A stretch of DNA of 64,000 nt, from positions 873,501 to 937,500 of the forward strand of contig NZ_LT635782.1 of the NCBI RefSeq assembly GCF_900128425.1, given 5' to 3'. Shown here one piece after another: positions 18,467 to 27,257 of this stretch (position 1 is the first letter of the stretch; every line of letters starts with the position of its first letter). The stretch is from Anaerococcus urinomassiliensis (GTDB lineage Bacteria > Bacillota > Clostridia > Tissierellales > Peptoniphilaceae). The position numbers and the translations under genes are program-made. The notes beneath the pieces were generated by a model, which was given only the letters and a program-made list of their open reading frames with translations, did not search any database and was not told where the DNA came from.

Positions 18467-19034
18467 TAAAAATTCCTTTCTTAATCCAATCCATGTGGAT
18501 TTTATATTTTTCTATAAAAGTGACTTTGTCCCATTCTTCTCTAAAATTTCTTTCAACTAGGCTATGTACGACAGCTCGAAAAAAATATATCTTCTCCAAA
18601 TCAACATTCATCTTATCTGCCTTATCAACAACCTTGTCATAATTTTGGTGGCAGTTAATCCAGTCTTCATTTAAGCTCTCATTCCAGAATAAAAACCTAT
18701 TTTTATAAAGGTTGTAGCATTCATCTTTGAAAATATTGTCAGCAATATTTAATCCAAAATCATTTAGTGAAGTAATAATGTCTCCATCATTTTTCATAAG
18801 TGATGTCATAAAAAGCATATGCATATCGTGAGTTTTTTTATCAAGTATATAAAAATAGCTATCCTCTAGGTCTTCAAAATACTGATAAAAACTTCCTCTT
18901 GCAATTCCAAGTCTTTCCACAATAGCCTTTACGCTGACTTTTTCAAATGGTTTTTCAGAAAATTCTGATATCAAAACTTCAGTAATCTTTGATTTTTTAT
19001 CCTGGTCTAAATTATAAAAAGTTTCCTTTGGCAA
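18453..19034 (-). CDS. TetR family transcriptional regulator
   Basis: 193 residues. The N-terminal HTH is typical: VSVKAIVERLGIARGSFYQYF near residues 34-54, then an all-helical ligand/dimer domain without recognisable subfamily motifs. It should repress itself and the overlapping membrane protein gene; two operator-like palindromes lie directly upstream. GGAGGT lies 7 nt before the TTT-rich stretch leading to the ATG. The inducer is unknown. Confidence 0.9.
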   Translation of the reverse strand: MPKETFYNLDQDKKSKITEVLISEFSEKPFEKVSVKAIVERLGIARGSFYQYFEDLEDSYFYILDKKTHDMHMLFMTSLMKNDGDIITSLNDFGLNIADNIFKDECYNLYKNRFLFWNESLNEDWINCHQNYDKVVDKADKMNVDLEKIYFFRAVVHSLVERNFREEWDKVTFIEKYKIHMDWIKKGIFNANR

Positions 19035-19050
19035 AAATACCTCCTTATAA

Positions 19051-19100
19051 ATGACAGTGTGTCACCAGAATATTATAAGTGACACTGTGTCACTTGTCAA
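19051..19100 (-). promoter_or_regulatory. Promoter and double operator of the TetR gene
   Basis: On the minus strand TTGACA (19100-19095) and TATAAT (19077-19072) are separated by exactly 17 bp, and those 17 bp are the perfect palindrome AGTGACACTGTGTCACT (19078-19094), which extends to 19 bp. A second, imperfect copy with TGACA/TGTCA half sites (19051-19065) sits at the expected transcription start, 28 bp centre to centre. Repressor bound at either site would block polymerase. This is unusually clear operator architecture for TetR autoregulation. Confidence 0.88.
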
Positions 19101-19107
19101 GTAAAAA

Positions 19108-19129
19108 AATAAGGAAGTTAATCCTTATT
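19108..19129 (-). terminator. Terminator of the small glycine-rich gene
   Basis: AATAAGGA (19108-19115) pairs with TCCTTATT (19122-19129); on the minus strand it is followed by a T run (19109-19103). The stop codon of the 54-codon gene lies in the loop. It ends the long minus-strand acetyltransferase operon. Confidence 0.75.
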
Positions 19130-19282
19130 TTTGTTTTTGTCATCTTTTGTCATTAAAGTTCCAACTAGTACTCCAACTATTAGCCCAAGCCCTACTCCCA
19201 TTGTGATATTATTTCTAATAGATCCTATTGCTGCTCCAAAAACAAGCCCAAGGGCTACACATGTACTAAATTTACTATTCAT
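19118..19282 (-). CDS. Small glycine-zipper membrane protein (54 aa)
   Basis: A 54-codon ORF with a strong AGGAGG site 5 nt before ATG 19282. The product has two hydrophobic stretches with regular glycines (ALGLVFGAAIG and GVGLGLIVGVLVG) and a charged tail KDDKNKNKD. It looks like the small glycine-zipper proteins often annotated as hypothetical in Firmicutes. It lies 13 nt after the GNAT gene ending at 19296 and is last in that operon. Function unknown. Confidence 0.75.
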   Translation of the reverse strand: MNSKFSTCVALGLVFGAAIGSIRNNITMGVGLGLIVGVLVGTLMTKDDKNKNKD

Positions 19283-19295
19283 ATTTCCTCCTAAT

Positions 19296-19730
19296 TTATA
19301 ATTCTTTCTTAAAGCAAATAATCCTATTTACCTCTTCAAATCCAATAGATAAATGAAAGGCTAAACTGTCTTTGTTAGTAAGCGTACAATCACTAGCAAA
19401 TTCTTTTATTCCCTTATCTTTTACCCATTTTTCACAAGCTTCTACTAAATCTCTAGCGTAGTTGTTTTTCCTATATTCATCTTCTACATATATACCCTCT
19501 AGGTATCCAACGGGGCTTGTTTCACACCCTTCTACATAATCATATCTAATAGAAACATTAGCAAATCCAACTGGCTTATCATCTACGTATTTAATAAAAG
19601 AAGCCATATTGGGATCATCTGCAAATTCTTCGAATTCCTTTACAAGGTCATAAAGATTATTATCTTCCCAAATTTTCATAGCCATTTTTCCAAGTACTTT
19701 TGAATCTTTTTTTTTAGCTTTTTTTATCAT
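19296..19730 (-). CDS. GNAT acetyltransferase, aminoglycoside 6'-N-acetyltransferase-like
   Basis: 144 residues. The layout GYLEGIYVEDEYRKNNYARDLVEACEKW (broken by the acetyl-CoA motif after the YV strand) with KEFASDC and a C-terminal FHLSIGFEEVNRIICFKK resembles the AAC(6')-I group: EGIYV, ASD and GFEE blocks occur in the same order. Chromosomal proteins of this type can acetylate aminoglycosides or other amines; resistance cannot be claimed from sequence. GAGGG is 6 nt before the ATG. Part of a run of GNAT genes. Confidence 0.75.
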   Translation of the reverse strand: MIKKAKKKDSKVLGKMAMKIWEDNNLYDLVKEFEEFADDPNMASFIKYVDDKPVGFANVSIRYDYVEGCETSPVGYLEGIYVEDEYRKNNYARDLVEACEKWVKDKGIKEFASDCTLTNKDSLAFHLSIGFEEVNRIICFKKEL

Positions 19731-19754
19731 AATACCCTCAATTTAGTTATTAGT

Positions 19755-20264
19755 TTATCTTAAGTCTAAAATCATATAATCAGTATCATAGTACATACCA
19801 TCAATTTTCATATCTGCTGGCAATACGCCTGTTTTTTTAAATCCAAATTTATCGTATAGGTTAATCGCCCTTTTATTACAGTTTATTACCTTAAGTTCAA
19901 TAATTTCAAGATTTATATCTTTTGCAAAATTGATAAGACTTTTCATCAGTAAACTTCCCACACCTTTATTCCGATATTTTTTCTTAACGATTATACCAAG
20001 CATTCCCTTATGTTTCATTCTTTCTGATTTATTAGTAGAAATATTTCCAATACCTATTATTTCTTTATCCAGCTCAGCTACTAAAAATATAGATCTATCT
20101 GATATTGTAGTATTTTCCAATATTTTTCTTTCTTCTTCAACTGATAAAGATAATCCCTCACTTCCATAAGTCATATAATCAGTCTCTCCACCTACAATCT
20201 TGCAATATTCTAATATATTTTCTGCATCATATCCAATAGCTTCTCTAATTATGAGATTTCTCAT
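19755..20264 (-). CDS. GNAT family N-acetyltransferase
   Basis: 169 residues from ATG 20264, which has GGAG 7 nt upstream; the in-frame extension to 20348 overlaps the previous gene and is not favoured. Motif A (LGIIVKKKYRNKGVGSLLM) binds acetyl-CoA, followed by VINCNKRAINLYDKFGFKKTG, the usual C-terminal block. Resembles RimI/YjcK-type acetyltransferases; acceptor unknown. Confidence 0.85.
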   Translation of the reverse strand: MRNLIIREAIGYDAENILEYCKIVGGETDYMTYGSEGLSLSVEEERKILENTTISDRSIFLVAELDKEIIGIGNISTNKSERMKHKGMLGIIVKKKYRNKGVGSLLMKSLINFAKDINLEIIELKVINCNKRAINLYDKFGFKKTGVLPADMKIDGMYYDTDYMILDLR

Positions 20265-20284
20265 ATTTCTACTCCATAATATAT

Positions 20285-20752
20285 TTATAGTAAATACTTT
20301 ATATAAATCTGACAAGGGTTCCAAGAATCCCACATATCTGGAAAACACTCAAGCTCGACATATCCCATTGCCTTATAAAATTCATTTGTAGTATCATACT
20401 CAAGGTAGTGACCACTTTGAACAGTCTTAACTTGGGAATATGTAAATCCGGATTCAATAGCAAGATTCTCGTAAGCATCATTTAATTTTTTTCCAACTCC
20501 TATCCTGTGGAATTCTTTTTTAATCCCCATTACAAATATATCAGCAGTATCATCACTTGTTGCATTCATTACTATAAATCCAGCAAGTTTATCATCTACA
20601 TAGGCCACAAGATATGGCATATCTTTGGAGTCAGATATATAACTTTCGGTAGATTCTGGCAATCCAAACCATTCTGGCAGGCTATAAAGAATTTCCCTAG
20701 CAACAGTCTCCTTTTGCTTATAATTTTTTACTTCTATTACTTTTATTTCCAT
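20285..20752 (-). CDS. GNAT family N-acetyltransferase
   Basis: 155 residues with acetyl-CoA motif MGIKKEFHRIGVGKKLN near residue 76 and the terminal block NEFYKAMGYVELECF. The N-terminus contains LPEWFGLPES, a segment I associate with a common Firmicute GNAT subgroup. Acceptor unknown. Separated by 16 nt from the upstream editing-protein gene and by about 20 nt from the downstream GNAT gene. Confidence 0.85.
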   Translation of the reverse strand: MEIKVIEVKNYKQKETVAREILYSLPEWFGLPESTESYISDSKDMPYLVAYVDDKLAGFIVMNATSDDTADIFVMGIKKEFHRIGVGKKLNDAYENLAIESGFTYSQVKTVQSGHYLEYDTTNEFYKAMGYVELECFPDMWDSWNPCQIYIKYLL

Positions 20753-20768
20753 CTATAAATACCTTTTT

Positions 20769-21269
20769 TTAGAATAAATCAATGTTAGAAAAGAAGCTAG
20801 CCTGGTTGCCATTTTCTCTTATTAAATCCATCAAATCTGTCACTTTAAGCCAAATAGTTGCTGTATTTTCATTTGGGTGGCAGGCTATTAATTGGTCCTC
20901 CTTGTCAAAATACTTGTCTAGATAAAATTCTACTTTATGGTCTTTGTCGTTTAATATACTTAGTGGACTTACTGAACCTTGGACAACTTTTAGAACTTCG
21001 GATAATTGTTCATCGTCAGCAAAGTTTAGAGATTTGATTCCATGATCTTTTTTGAATTTTTTAAGATTCGCTTTTTTATCCCCATGAACAGTTATTAAAT
21101 AATATTTATCATTCTTTTTGTCATAAACAAATACATTTTTGGCATCAGCATTAGTTACAGGCAAATCCATGCCTACCAAGTCGTCCATAGAAAAGACTGG
21201 CTCATGATCTAATCTCACATATTCAATTCCCTTTGAATCCAAAAATTTAAATACTTCTTCTTTGTTCAT
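20769..21269 (-). CDS. YbaK/ProX-type prolyl-tRNA editing protein
   Basis: 166 residues of the YbaK/EbsC/ProXp fold, a free-standing trans-editing deacylase that hydrolyses mischarged tRNA(Pro). KNVFVYDKKNDKYYLITVHGD near residue 45 (split strands) with the conserved Lys, then KVVQGSVSPLSILND near 92 and a C-terminal ACHPNENTATIWLK match the ProXp-ala/PrdX group, which clears Ala-tRNA(Pro). GGAGG lies 6 nt before the ATG. Substrate choice between Ala and Cys is inferred from the resemblance. Confidence 0.85.
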   Translation of the reverse strand: MNKEEVFKFLDSKGIEYVRLDHEPVFSMDDLVGMDLPVTNADAKNVFVYDKKNDKYYLITVHGDKKANLKKFKKDHGIKSLNFADDEQLSEVLKVVQGSVSPLSILNDKDHKVEFYLDKYFDKEDQLIACHPNENTATIWLKVTDLMDLIRENGNQASFFSNIDLF

Positions 21270-21278
21270 TTTTACCTC

Positions 21279-21767
21279 CTACATATTATCCTTGACACCA
21301 ACGGCAATAATTCTTGATTCTGCTCTCTTTTCTCCACGAACTTCCATGGTCATATTTACTATTGCTTTTCTGTCGGTAAGTTCTTCCAAAGTTGATATTA
21401 CAGTTATTTTTTCATTCATTGGTACTGGTTTTTTGAAATCTACTTCAAGCCTTGCGGTTATATATCTTCCTATTACAGTTTCTTCTGTAAGGTCTAATCC
21501 CTTGTTTTTGTGATTGAAGTATGCTGCTGAAGCAGTACCATGGCAATCAAATATCATGGCTATCATACCACCAAAGAGGTTTTGAGGTACTCCTCCCGTA
21601 AATTTCTCATCAGGAATAACCTTACAAATCACACTTTTCCCATCTTCGCTTGGATAAGATTTCAAATGCATACCAGCTTCATTTTGTGGTCCACAACCCC
21701 AACAATGTTGGAAACGTTCCCCGTAGGTGTCTTGGATAGCTACTTTGTTTTGTTTTTCTTCTTTCAT
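21279..21767 (-). CDS. Hotdog-fold thioesterase (PaaI-like)
   Basis: 162 residues. CWGCGPQNEAGMHLKSY near residue 22 has a CXXC element seen in a subgroup of hotdog proteins; FGGMIAMIFDCHGTASAA near 67 is the substrate helix with the catalytic Asp, and KKPVPMNEKITVIS is the following strand. Predicted to hydrolyse a small acyl-CoA; the acyl group is unknown. Nine nt upstream of the editing gene. Confidence 0.82.
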   Translation of the reverse strand: MKEEKQNKVAIQDTYGERFQHCWGCGPQNEAGMHLKSYPSEDGKSVICKVIPDEKFTGGVPQNLFGGMIAMIFDCHGTASAAYFNHKNKGLDLTEETVIGRYITARLEVDFKKPVPMNEKITVISTLEELTDRKAIVNMTMEVRGEKRAESRIIAVGVKDNM

Positions 21768-21785
21768 ATTCTCCCTCTTCTAATT

Positions 21786-22199
21786 TTATCTTATATATGT
21801 TTTTAATGGACAAGTTTTATTATTATCTGTCATTCCCATGGCTTGGTAAAAATAATTTGACCTGGCATCTTCAGCATCAGTTATTAGCAAAAATGTTCGT
21901 ACATCTTTGAAATGATTAGAGGCTAGGGTATATAGTTTTTTTCCTATTCCTTGCCTATAATAATTAGGATCTACTATTAAATCTTGTATAAATACTATAT
22001 GTTCTCCATCACCTACACATCTGATAAATCCGGCAAGTAATCCATCGTCAAATGCTCCAAGTACATATATTGAATTTTCAAATGATCTTTTTAGTTTTTC
22101 TACATCATCAAGATAGGCTGTCCATCCGTTTTTTTCATAGATACTTAACACTTGATTTATCAGTTCAGTATCAAATGTTTGATAATTTATTTCATCCAT
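21786..22199 (-). CDS. GNAT family N-acetyltransferase
   Basis: 137 residues, a compact GNAT: QDLIVDPNYYRQGIGKKLYTLA is the acetyl-CoA motif region (the QGIGKKL loop binds the pyrophosphate), and NYFYQAMGMTDNN is the C-terminal block. ATG 22199 is 6 nt after GGAAG; the alternative ATG at 22205 abuts that site and overlaps the previous stop. Acceptor unknown. Confidence 0.83.
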   Translation of the reverse strand: MDEINYQTFDTELINQVLSIYEKNGWTAYLDDVEKLKRSFENSIYVLGAFDDGLLAGFIRCVGDGEHIVFIQDLIVDPNYYRQGIGKKLYTLASNHFKDVRTFLLITDAEDARSNYFYQAMGMTDNNKTCPLKTYIR

Positions 22200-22201
22200 T
22201 T

Positions 22202-23416
22202 TCATCTTCCAAGCCTATATGTCTCATATTCATCAAGTGACTCACCCTTTATCCACTTTGTTGCCATTGTTGCTCCTATTTTCGAGTAAACAGTACCATT
22301 TCCACCTACACCACATATTACAAAAATATCATCATTTTCTGGATCTATTCCCATGTATGGTAAGTTGTCCTTGCTTATACCAAAAAGTGCTGCGTAGGAA
22401 TATTCAACATCTAGGTCATATTTATCAACCAGCATTGAATTAGCTCCTTTTATTAAATCTCTATCTCTTTTTCCAACATCTTTATCTTTGATATTGTCTG
22501 ATTTTTCGTCAAATCCACCTATCATTAATCTACCTTCGAATGTTTTCTTAAAGTATGTATATGCATCTTTGACTTCCCATACGAGCAGATCTTCATAGTT
22601 TTTTTCTTCTAATACTTGACTTACTCCTACATAGGTTTTATAAAGTTCCATATTTTCTAGGTTTTTCTTAAATTGATCAGGTGGATTGTAACCCGTTGCA
22701 ATTACAATCTTTTTGTAAGATTTATTTATTTTCTGTCCGCCTATTTCAAGGCTAACAATGTTTTCATCATTTATCTTCTCACATTTTATAAATTTTAGAC
22801 CCTCTACAATTTCTAAATTATAATTATCAACAGCAGTTTTTAGTAAACGAAGTACAAAAGCATATGGATTTAGGTTAATATCTGGTCCACATAATAGGCC
22901 ACCATATGCTTTCAAATTGTAATCAGCAAGCTGGTCATAGTTTAAATATTTAACATCATAACCAATTTCTTTTTGCATCTTTGTTTCATCTTTGACGTCA
23001 GAAGCTTTTTTCATCTCCGTAGCCAAAATTATGCTGTTTTCTTGGATAAAATTTTCTTGGTCAATATTTACCAATTCATCGTTAATTTTAATTAAATGAT
23101 CTACTGCCTTTTTTGATTGATTGTAAAATCTAATTGCCGCATCCTCTCCAATTTGATCAGCAAATTTTTTGACACCTTGGTCTGACATATATTGGATAAG
23201 ACCAGTGTTTGCAGAAGTTGATCCATTTGCTATCCTGCCTTGATCAATTAATGTCACTTTATAACCAGCTTTTGATAGTTCATAAGCTGACAAGGCACCA
23301 GACATACCTGAACCTACTACAAGTACATCCGTATTAGGCTCAAAATTATTGTGGATCTCTAAGAAAATATCCTCAGTATTTGCAGGCCAAAATAAATTTC
23401 CTTTGTGTAATTTCAT
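22202..23416 (-). CDS. FAD-dependent oxidoreductase (DAO family)
   Basis: 404 residues. The N-terminal Rossmann motif VLVVGSGMSGALSAYELSKAG near residue 33 binds FAD and leads to GSTSANTGLIQYMSD. The C-terminal FAD segment is ICGVGGNGTVYSKIGA. The layout matches D-amino-acid/glycine oxidase-like and gamma-glutamylputrescine oxidase-like enzymes; the substrate cannot be assigned. No signal peptide. It sits at the head of the GNAT-rich stretch, 10 nt after the DUF7309/DUF6930-like gene. Confidence 0.85.
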   Translation of the reverse strand: MKLHKGNLFWPANTEDIFLEIHNNFEPNTDVLVVGSGMSGALSAYELSKAGYKVTLIDQGRIANGSTSANTGLIQYMSDQGVKKFADQIGEDAAIRFYNQSKKAVDHLIKINDELVNIDQENFIQENSIILATEMKKASDVKDETKMQKEIGYDVKYLNYDQLADYNLKAYGGLLCGPDINLNPYAFVLRLLKTAVDNYNLEIVEGLKFIKCEKINDENIVSLEIGGQKINKSYKKIVIATGYNPPDQFKKNLENMELYKTYVGVSQVLEEKNYEDLLVWEVKDAYTYFKKTFEGRLMIGGFDEKSDNIKDKDVGKRDRDLIKGANSMLVDKYDLDVEYSYAALFGISKDNLPYMGIDPENDDIFVICGVGGNGTVYSKIGATMATKWIKGESLDEYETYRLGR

Positions 23417-23426
23417 AAATCCTCTT

Positions 23427-24650
23427 TTATAATATTTTATTTAACGTTTGCATAATCTTCTTACTCAAATTATTATCTAAAATACCAGTTTTAACCCCGT
23501 CGACTAATAAATCTATTAATTCTTGTGGAGGCGCAATTCCTTCATTTGCCATATATTCCATCATATCTAGCATTTGCAACACCTCATCATCACTAATTAC
23601 ATCAGAATCATAAGTCTCATCTGGCAACTGTGAATCTAGATAGTCAAACAATTCATTTTTTACTTCATCTAAATCTATTAAATTATCTTTGACCAATATT
23701 TTAATATTACTACTAGCACAAATTTCTTTAAGTAGATTAAAGGTTCTTTGGTCTGGTACATTGATTACTTCTGGGATTAAATCTATATTTAATAACATTT
23801 CAAAAAAACTATTTGCAATCTCATTTGGATTCTTAGTGTAGTCTTCCACAGGTTCTGTACTAATTGCTTGACCACTTATCTTATCTACAGCCAACAAAGT
23901 TTGAGGATAATAGGGCACAAAATCACTATTTTCTATAGCTTCTGGTAAAACCAGCAACTGACATTCCATTTGTCCAGATTTTTTGGATTTTTTAATCTTC
24001 TTTAAGGTAGATATATCGATTATATTTGCTACAGGATAAATATTTTCCTTATTCCAATCAACATTCACGCTATCCTTAGCTTTGTAACTTTCACCTTCTT
24101 TTTCAAGAAGTACAATACTAGGCTTATCATAAATGCTACAAATATCTAAATGATCTGCGTTTGTATTGGCTAATATTTTTGACAAATCAATACTAGCACT
24201 AATAGCTTGCTCTATATAACTATAATCTTTCTCATTATCAAATTGTTTTAGTGGCGAAAATTTTTCTGATTTTCTAAAATATGGAAATGTAAATGATCCT
24301 GTTATTTTTATACCATGTTCTTTTTTATACTTCCTAACTGCTTTTACTTCATTAGGATTCAAGTCACCCATATTACCAAAAATTAGTTGATGATTTTCCA
24401 AAAGTAATGTTGAAACAAAATAATCATAATCTGAATAATCCATGTTATTATCTATAATTTTTACAAATTTTAATAAATTCTCATCACCAATTGTAAGATT
24501 TATAGCATTATATTCATTTCCTGCTCCCATGATATTAATAAAACCTATTTGACCATCAAAAAGTTTTATTGCAAAAAATTGGTCTTCAGATATCTTCTTC
24601 CATAGCTTAGTTTTTCTGTATTTATAGGCGAGTTCGTAAAGTTTGTCCAT
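23427..24650 (-). CDS. DUF7309/DUF6930-like protein
   Basis: 407 residues, soluble, acidic. The N-terminal region (LWKKISEDQFFAIKLFDGQIG, GFINIMGAGNEYNAINLTIG) resembles the DUF7309 domain and the second half (LLAVDKISGQAIS, RTFNLLKEICASSNIKIL) resembles DUF6930; these names are from memory. The C-terminal 60 residues add helices (VLQMLDMMEYMANEGIAPP). No catalytic motif is evident and the function is unknown. It lies between an enoyl-CoA hydratase family gene and the FAD oxidoreductase with gaps of about 10 nt. Confidence 0.65.
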   Translation of the reverse strand: MDKLYELAYKYRKTKLWKKISEDQFFAIKLFDGQIGFINIMGAGNEYNAINLTIGDENLLKFVKIIDNNMDYSDYDYFVSTLLLENHQLIFGNMGDLNPNEVKAVRKYKKEHGIKITGSFTFPYFRKSEKFSPLKQFDNEKDYSYIEQAISASIDLSKILANTNADHLDICSIYDKPSIVLLEKEGESYKAKDSVNVDWNKENIYPVANIIDISTLKKIKKSKKSGQMECQLLVLPEAIENSDFVPYYPQTLLAVDKISGQAISTEPVEDYTKNPNEIANSFFEMLLNIDLIPEVINVPDQRTFNLLKEICASSNIKILVKDNLIDLDEVKNELFDYLDSQLPDETYDSDVISDDEVLQMLDMMEYMANEGIAPPQELIDLLVDGVKTGILDNNLSKKIMQTLNKIL

Positions 24651-24660
24651 AATTGTTCCT

Positions 24661-25737
24661 TTAACTTTTTCTAATCAGTGTTTTTTTATAAGATTTTTCT
24701 AGGTTAAGTATTTTTTTGACATCATACATAGAAACTTCTTCTAATGATTTGTGTGCCCAATTAGGCTTGTTATCTTTGTCTATAATCTTTGCTCTAATAC
24801 CTTCATTTATTCTCTTTTCTTTCATTGAATTTTGGATTATCCTTAGATCTCTATCTATAACTTCTTCATATGTTAGGTTTTTATCAGAAAAATATTTTTC
24901 AAATTGAAGAGCCAAGCTAAAAGGATCTCTTTCATTTAAAATAGCAAGTGTATTTTTTGCGAAATCATCATTATTTTCATTTTCCTTAAGGTCATCAAAT
25001 ATTTCTTCAATGCTTGGATGGGAAAAATACTTGTCAATTTTTTCCATGTTTTTATCTATCTTGCTTTCTTCTAATTCCTGGCCAAAACTTTCAATACTTT
25101 TAGTAAATTGATTAAAAAGGTCCTTGCCATCATAATCTTTGGAAAGTGTAAAAAGATTATTAATAACATCTTCATAGTCGCTAGATTTTATATAAATATC
25201 TGCAAAACCGTACTTTATCAAATCAGAAGCTTCTAGACTTGCTCCACACAAACCAACATATTGTCCTAAAGCCTGTGGTAAGCTTGCTATAAATTTGCCT
25301 ACACCCACATCTGGAGCAAAGCCTAGGCTTGTCTCAGGCATGGCCCAATTTATATTTTCCTCAACAATAATAAAATCAGAATTAATGCTAAGGCCTATAC
25401 CTCCTCCCATGGTTACTCCAAACCAATGGCTAATAATAGGCTTCTTATAGGATGCTACATACTTATCAAGGTCGAACTCATTTTTCAAGAGTCCATCTTT
25501 TTCGTAAACAGAATCATTAACAAGATAATCGTAGTACATAGATTTAAGGTCACCACCTGCAGAAAAACCTTTATCTATAAGGCTGTCAAAAAGTACTGCC
25601 TTAACCTCATCATCTTGCTCAAACTTTTTTAAAATGTCTCTGATTCTATTAATAGAATTATCGTCCAGTGAATTCAATTGTTTGGGTCTATCTAAATAAA
25701 TTATTCCAATGTTTTCTTTTATTTTTTCTTTAATCAT
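24661..25737 (-). CDS. Enoyl-CoA hydratase/isomerase family, 3-hydroxyisobutyryl-CoA hydrolase-like
   Basis: 358 residues, the length of the ECH_2 group rather than short crotonases (about 260). GFSAGGDLKSMYYD near residue 57, SHWFGVTMGGGIGLSIN near 101 (oxyanion hole) and MPETSLGFAPDVG near 128 match 3-hydroxyisobutyryl-CoA hydrolases. The usual phenylalanine in IGFFPDVG is replaced here. No valine-degradation genes are nearby, so the true acyl-CoA substrate is uncertain. Confidence 0.8.
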   Translation of the reverse strand: MIKEKIKENIGIIYLDRPKQLNSLDDNSINRIRDILKKFEQDDEVKAVLFDSLIDKGFSAGGDLKSMYYDYLVNDSVYEKDGLLKNEFDLDKYVASYKKPIISHWFGVTMGGGIGLSINSDFIIVEENINWAMPETSLGFAPDVGVGKFIASLPQALGQYVGLCGASLEASDLIKYGFADIYIKSSDYEDVINNLFTLSKDYDGKDLFNQFTKSIESFGQELEESKIDKNMEKIDKYFSHPSIEEIFDDLKENENNDDFAKNTLAILNERDPFSLALQFEKYFSDKNLTYEEVIDRDLRIIQNSMKEKRINEGIRAKIIDKDNKPNWAHKSLEEVSMYDVKKILNLEKSYKKTLIRKS

Positions 25738-25845
25738 TGTTCATCCTCAGTATTTTTCTCTATTAACAAAATTTGTCTTTATAGATAATATCTACCCTTA
25801 AAGGTCTATTTATATTGATAATTGGATAATTATATTAAATCAGGC

Positions 25846-25878
25846 GCAAAAAAGCCTCACTCTTATCAAAAGCGAAGC
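25846..25878 (-). terminator. Terminator after the PLP decarboxylase
   Basis: On the minus strand GCTTCGCT (25878-25871) pairs with AGTGAGGC (25861-25854) using two G-T pairs, followed by TTTTTT. It lies 12 nt after the decarboxylase stop. Confidence 0.7.
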
Positions 25879-25889
25879 CTAATTAATTT

Positions 25890-27257
25890 TTATTTTGTTG
25901 TTTCAAGTACTATATTTATTGCCTTATCTATGTTAGTATTAGGGTTTAAGAATGCCAGCCTTAGGATTACTTCCCCATCTATACTTGATGGTATGCATAA
26001 GATTTTGCCTTCTAGAGCCAAATCATTTGACCATTTTGTATAATCGGTAAGCTCCCAGCCCTTTCTTTTAAATACGACTATTGATAAAGTTGGATCCATC
26101 AGTAGTTCCAAGTGGTCACTATCCTTTATTGCTTGTGCACATTTTTTTGCATTATCTAAGCATTTCTCAATAGCTTGAGAGTATTTTTTGCTACCATAGG
26201 TCACTAGTGAATACCATAGTGGAAGTCCTCTGGTTCTTCTGGATAGATGTATAGCCATATCAGATGGATTGCTTTGGCTGTGATCAACTCCTTCTAGATA
26301 CTCTGCATGTTGTGAAAAAGTATTGTAAACTCTCTTAGGATCTTTATAAATCAAACAACAGCAATCGTATGGAGCAAACAACCACTTATGTGGATCTACA
26401 ATGAATGAGTCAGCATCTTCTATTCCCTTATATAAGTCCCTTACACTTGGAGCTAATATTCCTGCTCCACCATAAGCACCATCTATGTGTAACCAAATAT
26501 CATGTTTTTTGCAAACCTTGCTAATAGAATCAATATCATCAATTGTTCCTGTGTTTGTAGTACCACAAGTTGCAACAACTGCAAATACTCCATCATTATC
26601 TTCAATCAATTTCTTAACAGATTCGCCAGTCATTCTACCCTTATCATCAGTATCAGCAATTAAAACATCTACATCCAATACCTTTGCTATAGTTCTCACT
26701 GATGAATGAGTATCTTTTGAAATAATTAATTTGTAGCCATCACTAGGTCTTCCCTTTGGATAAATATTTTCATCTTTCCATTTATTTTTTGCATTATCTC
26801 TAGCACAAGCTAAGGCAGAAAGATTGCCGTAAGTACCACCAGACACAAAAGTACCAATAGCTTCCTCTGGCCAGTCAAGATTTTTTTTAAGCCAATCCAC
26901 CACTTGGTTTTCAGCATAAATAGCACCAGCCCCATTTTCCCAGATACCACCAAAAACATTAGCTGCAGATACAACCTCATCAAAGGCAACAGCTGCCTTG
27001 GTAGGAGCACATGGGATATAGGCAAAATTCATAGGATCATCTGCTGAGCGAGTAGCCTTATTTAGAGTTTCAAAAATATCTAATGCTTTCTTTGGTCCAA
27101 TACCATCCTCTGTTATAGTATCGCCAACACTATGTCTCAACTCCATGGCTGAAAGAGCAGTAGTTTTTGGATCCGATCCAGAAACAGTTCTCTCCTTAGC
27201 CCAATTCAATGCTAATTCTACAGATTCATCTTCATAATTCCAAAATTTATTATCCAT
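25890..27257 (-). CDS. PLP-dependent group II amino-acid decarboxylase
   Basis: 455 residues of the glutamate/aromatic-L-amino-acid decarboxylase fold. TFVSGGTYGNLSALACAR near residue 136 binds phosphate, HIDGAYGG near 245 stacks on the cofactor, and DPHKW near 283 carries the PLP lysine. Such enzymes make biogenic amines or beta-alanine-type products from amino acids. The active-site loop does not identify the substrate; aromatic or acidic amino acids and diaminobutyrate are all possible. No amino-acid/amine antiporter is adjacent. Monocistronic, with a 250-bp AT-rich upstream gap. Confidence 0.85.
   Translation of the reverse strand: MDNKFWNYEDESVELALNWAKERTVSGSDPKTTALSAMELRHSVGDTITEDGIGPKKALDIFETLNKATRSADDPMNFAYIPCAPTKAAVAFDEVVSAANVFGGIWENGAGAIYAENQVVDWLKKNLDWPEEAIGTFVSGGTYGNLSALACARDNAKNKWKDENIYPKGRPSDGYKLIISKDTHSSVRTIAKVLDVDVLIADTDDKGRMTGESVKKLIEDNDGVFAVVATCGTTNTGTIDDIDSISKVCKKHDIWLHIDGAYGGAGILAPSVRDLYKGIEDADSFIVDPHKWLFAPYDCCCLIYKDPKRVYNTFSQHAEYLEGVDHSQSNPSDMAIHLSRRTRGLPLWYSLVTYGSKKYSQAIEKCLDNAKKCAQAIKDSDHLELLMDPTLSIVVFKRKGWELTDYTKWSNDLALEGKILCIPSSIDGEVILRLAFLNPNTNIDKAINIVLETTK

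Noticed and set aside
19296..19730. Calling this gene an aminoglycoside resistance determinant
   Set aside because: Motif order resembles AAC(6'), but many chromosomal GNAT proteins do and no resistance evidence exists in sequence.
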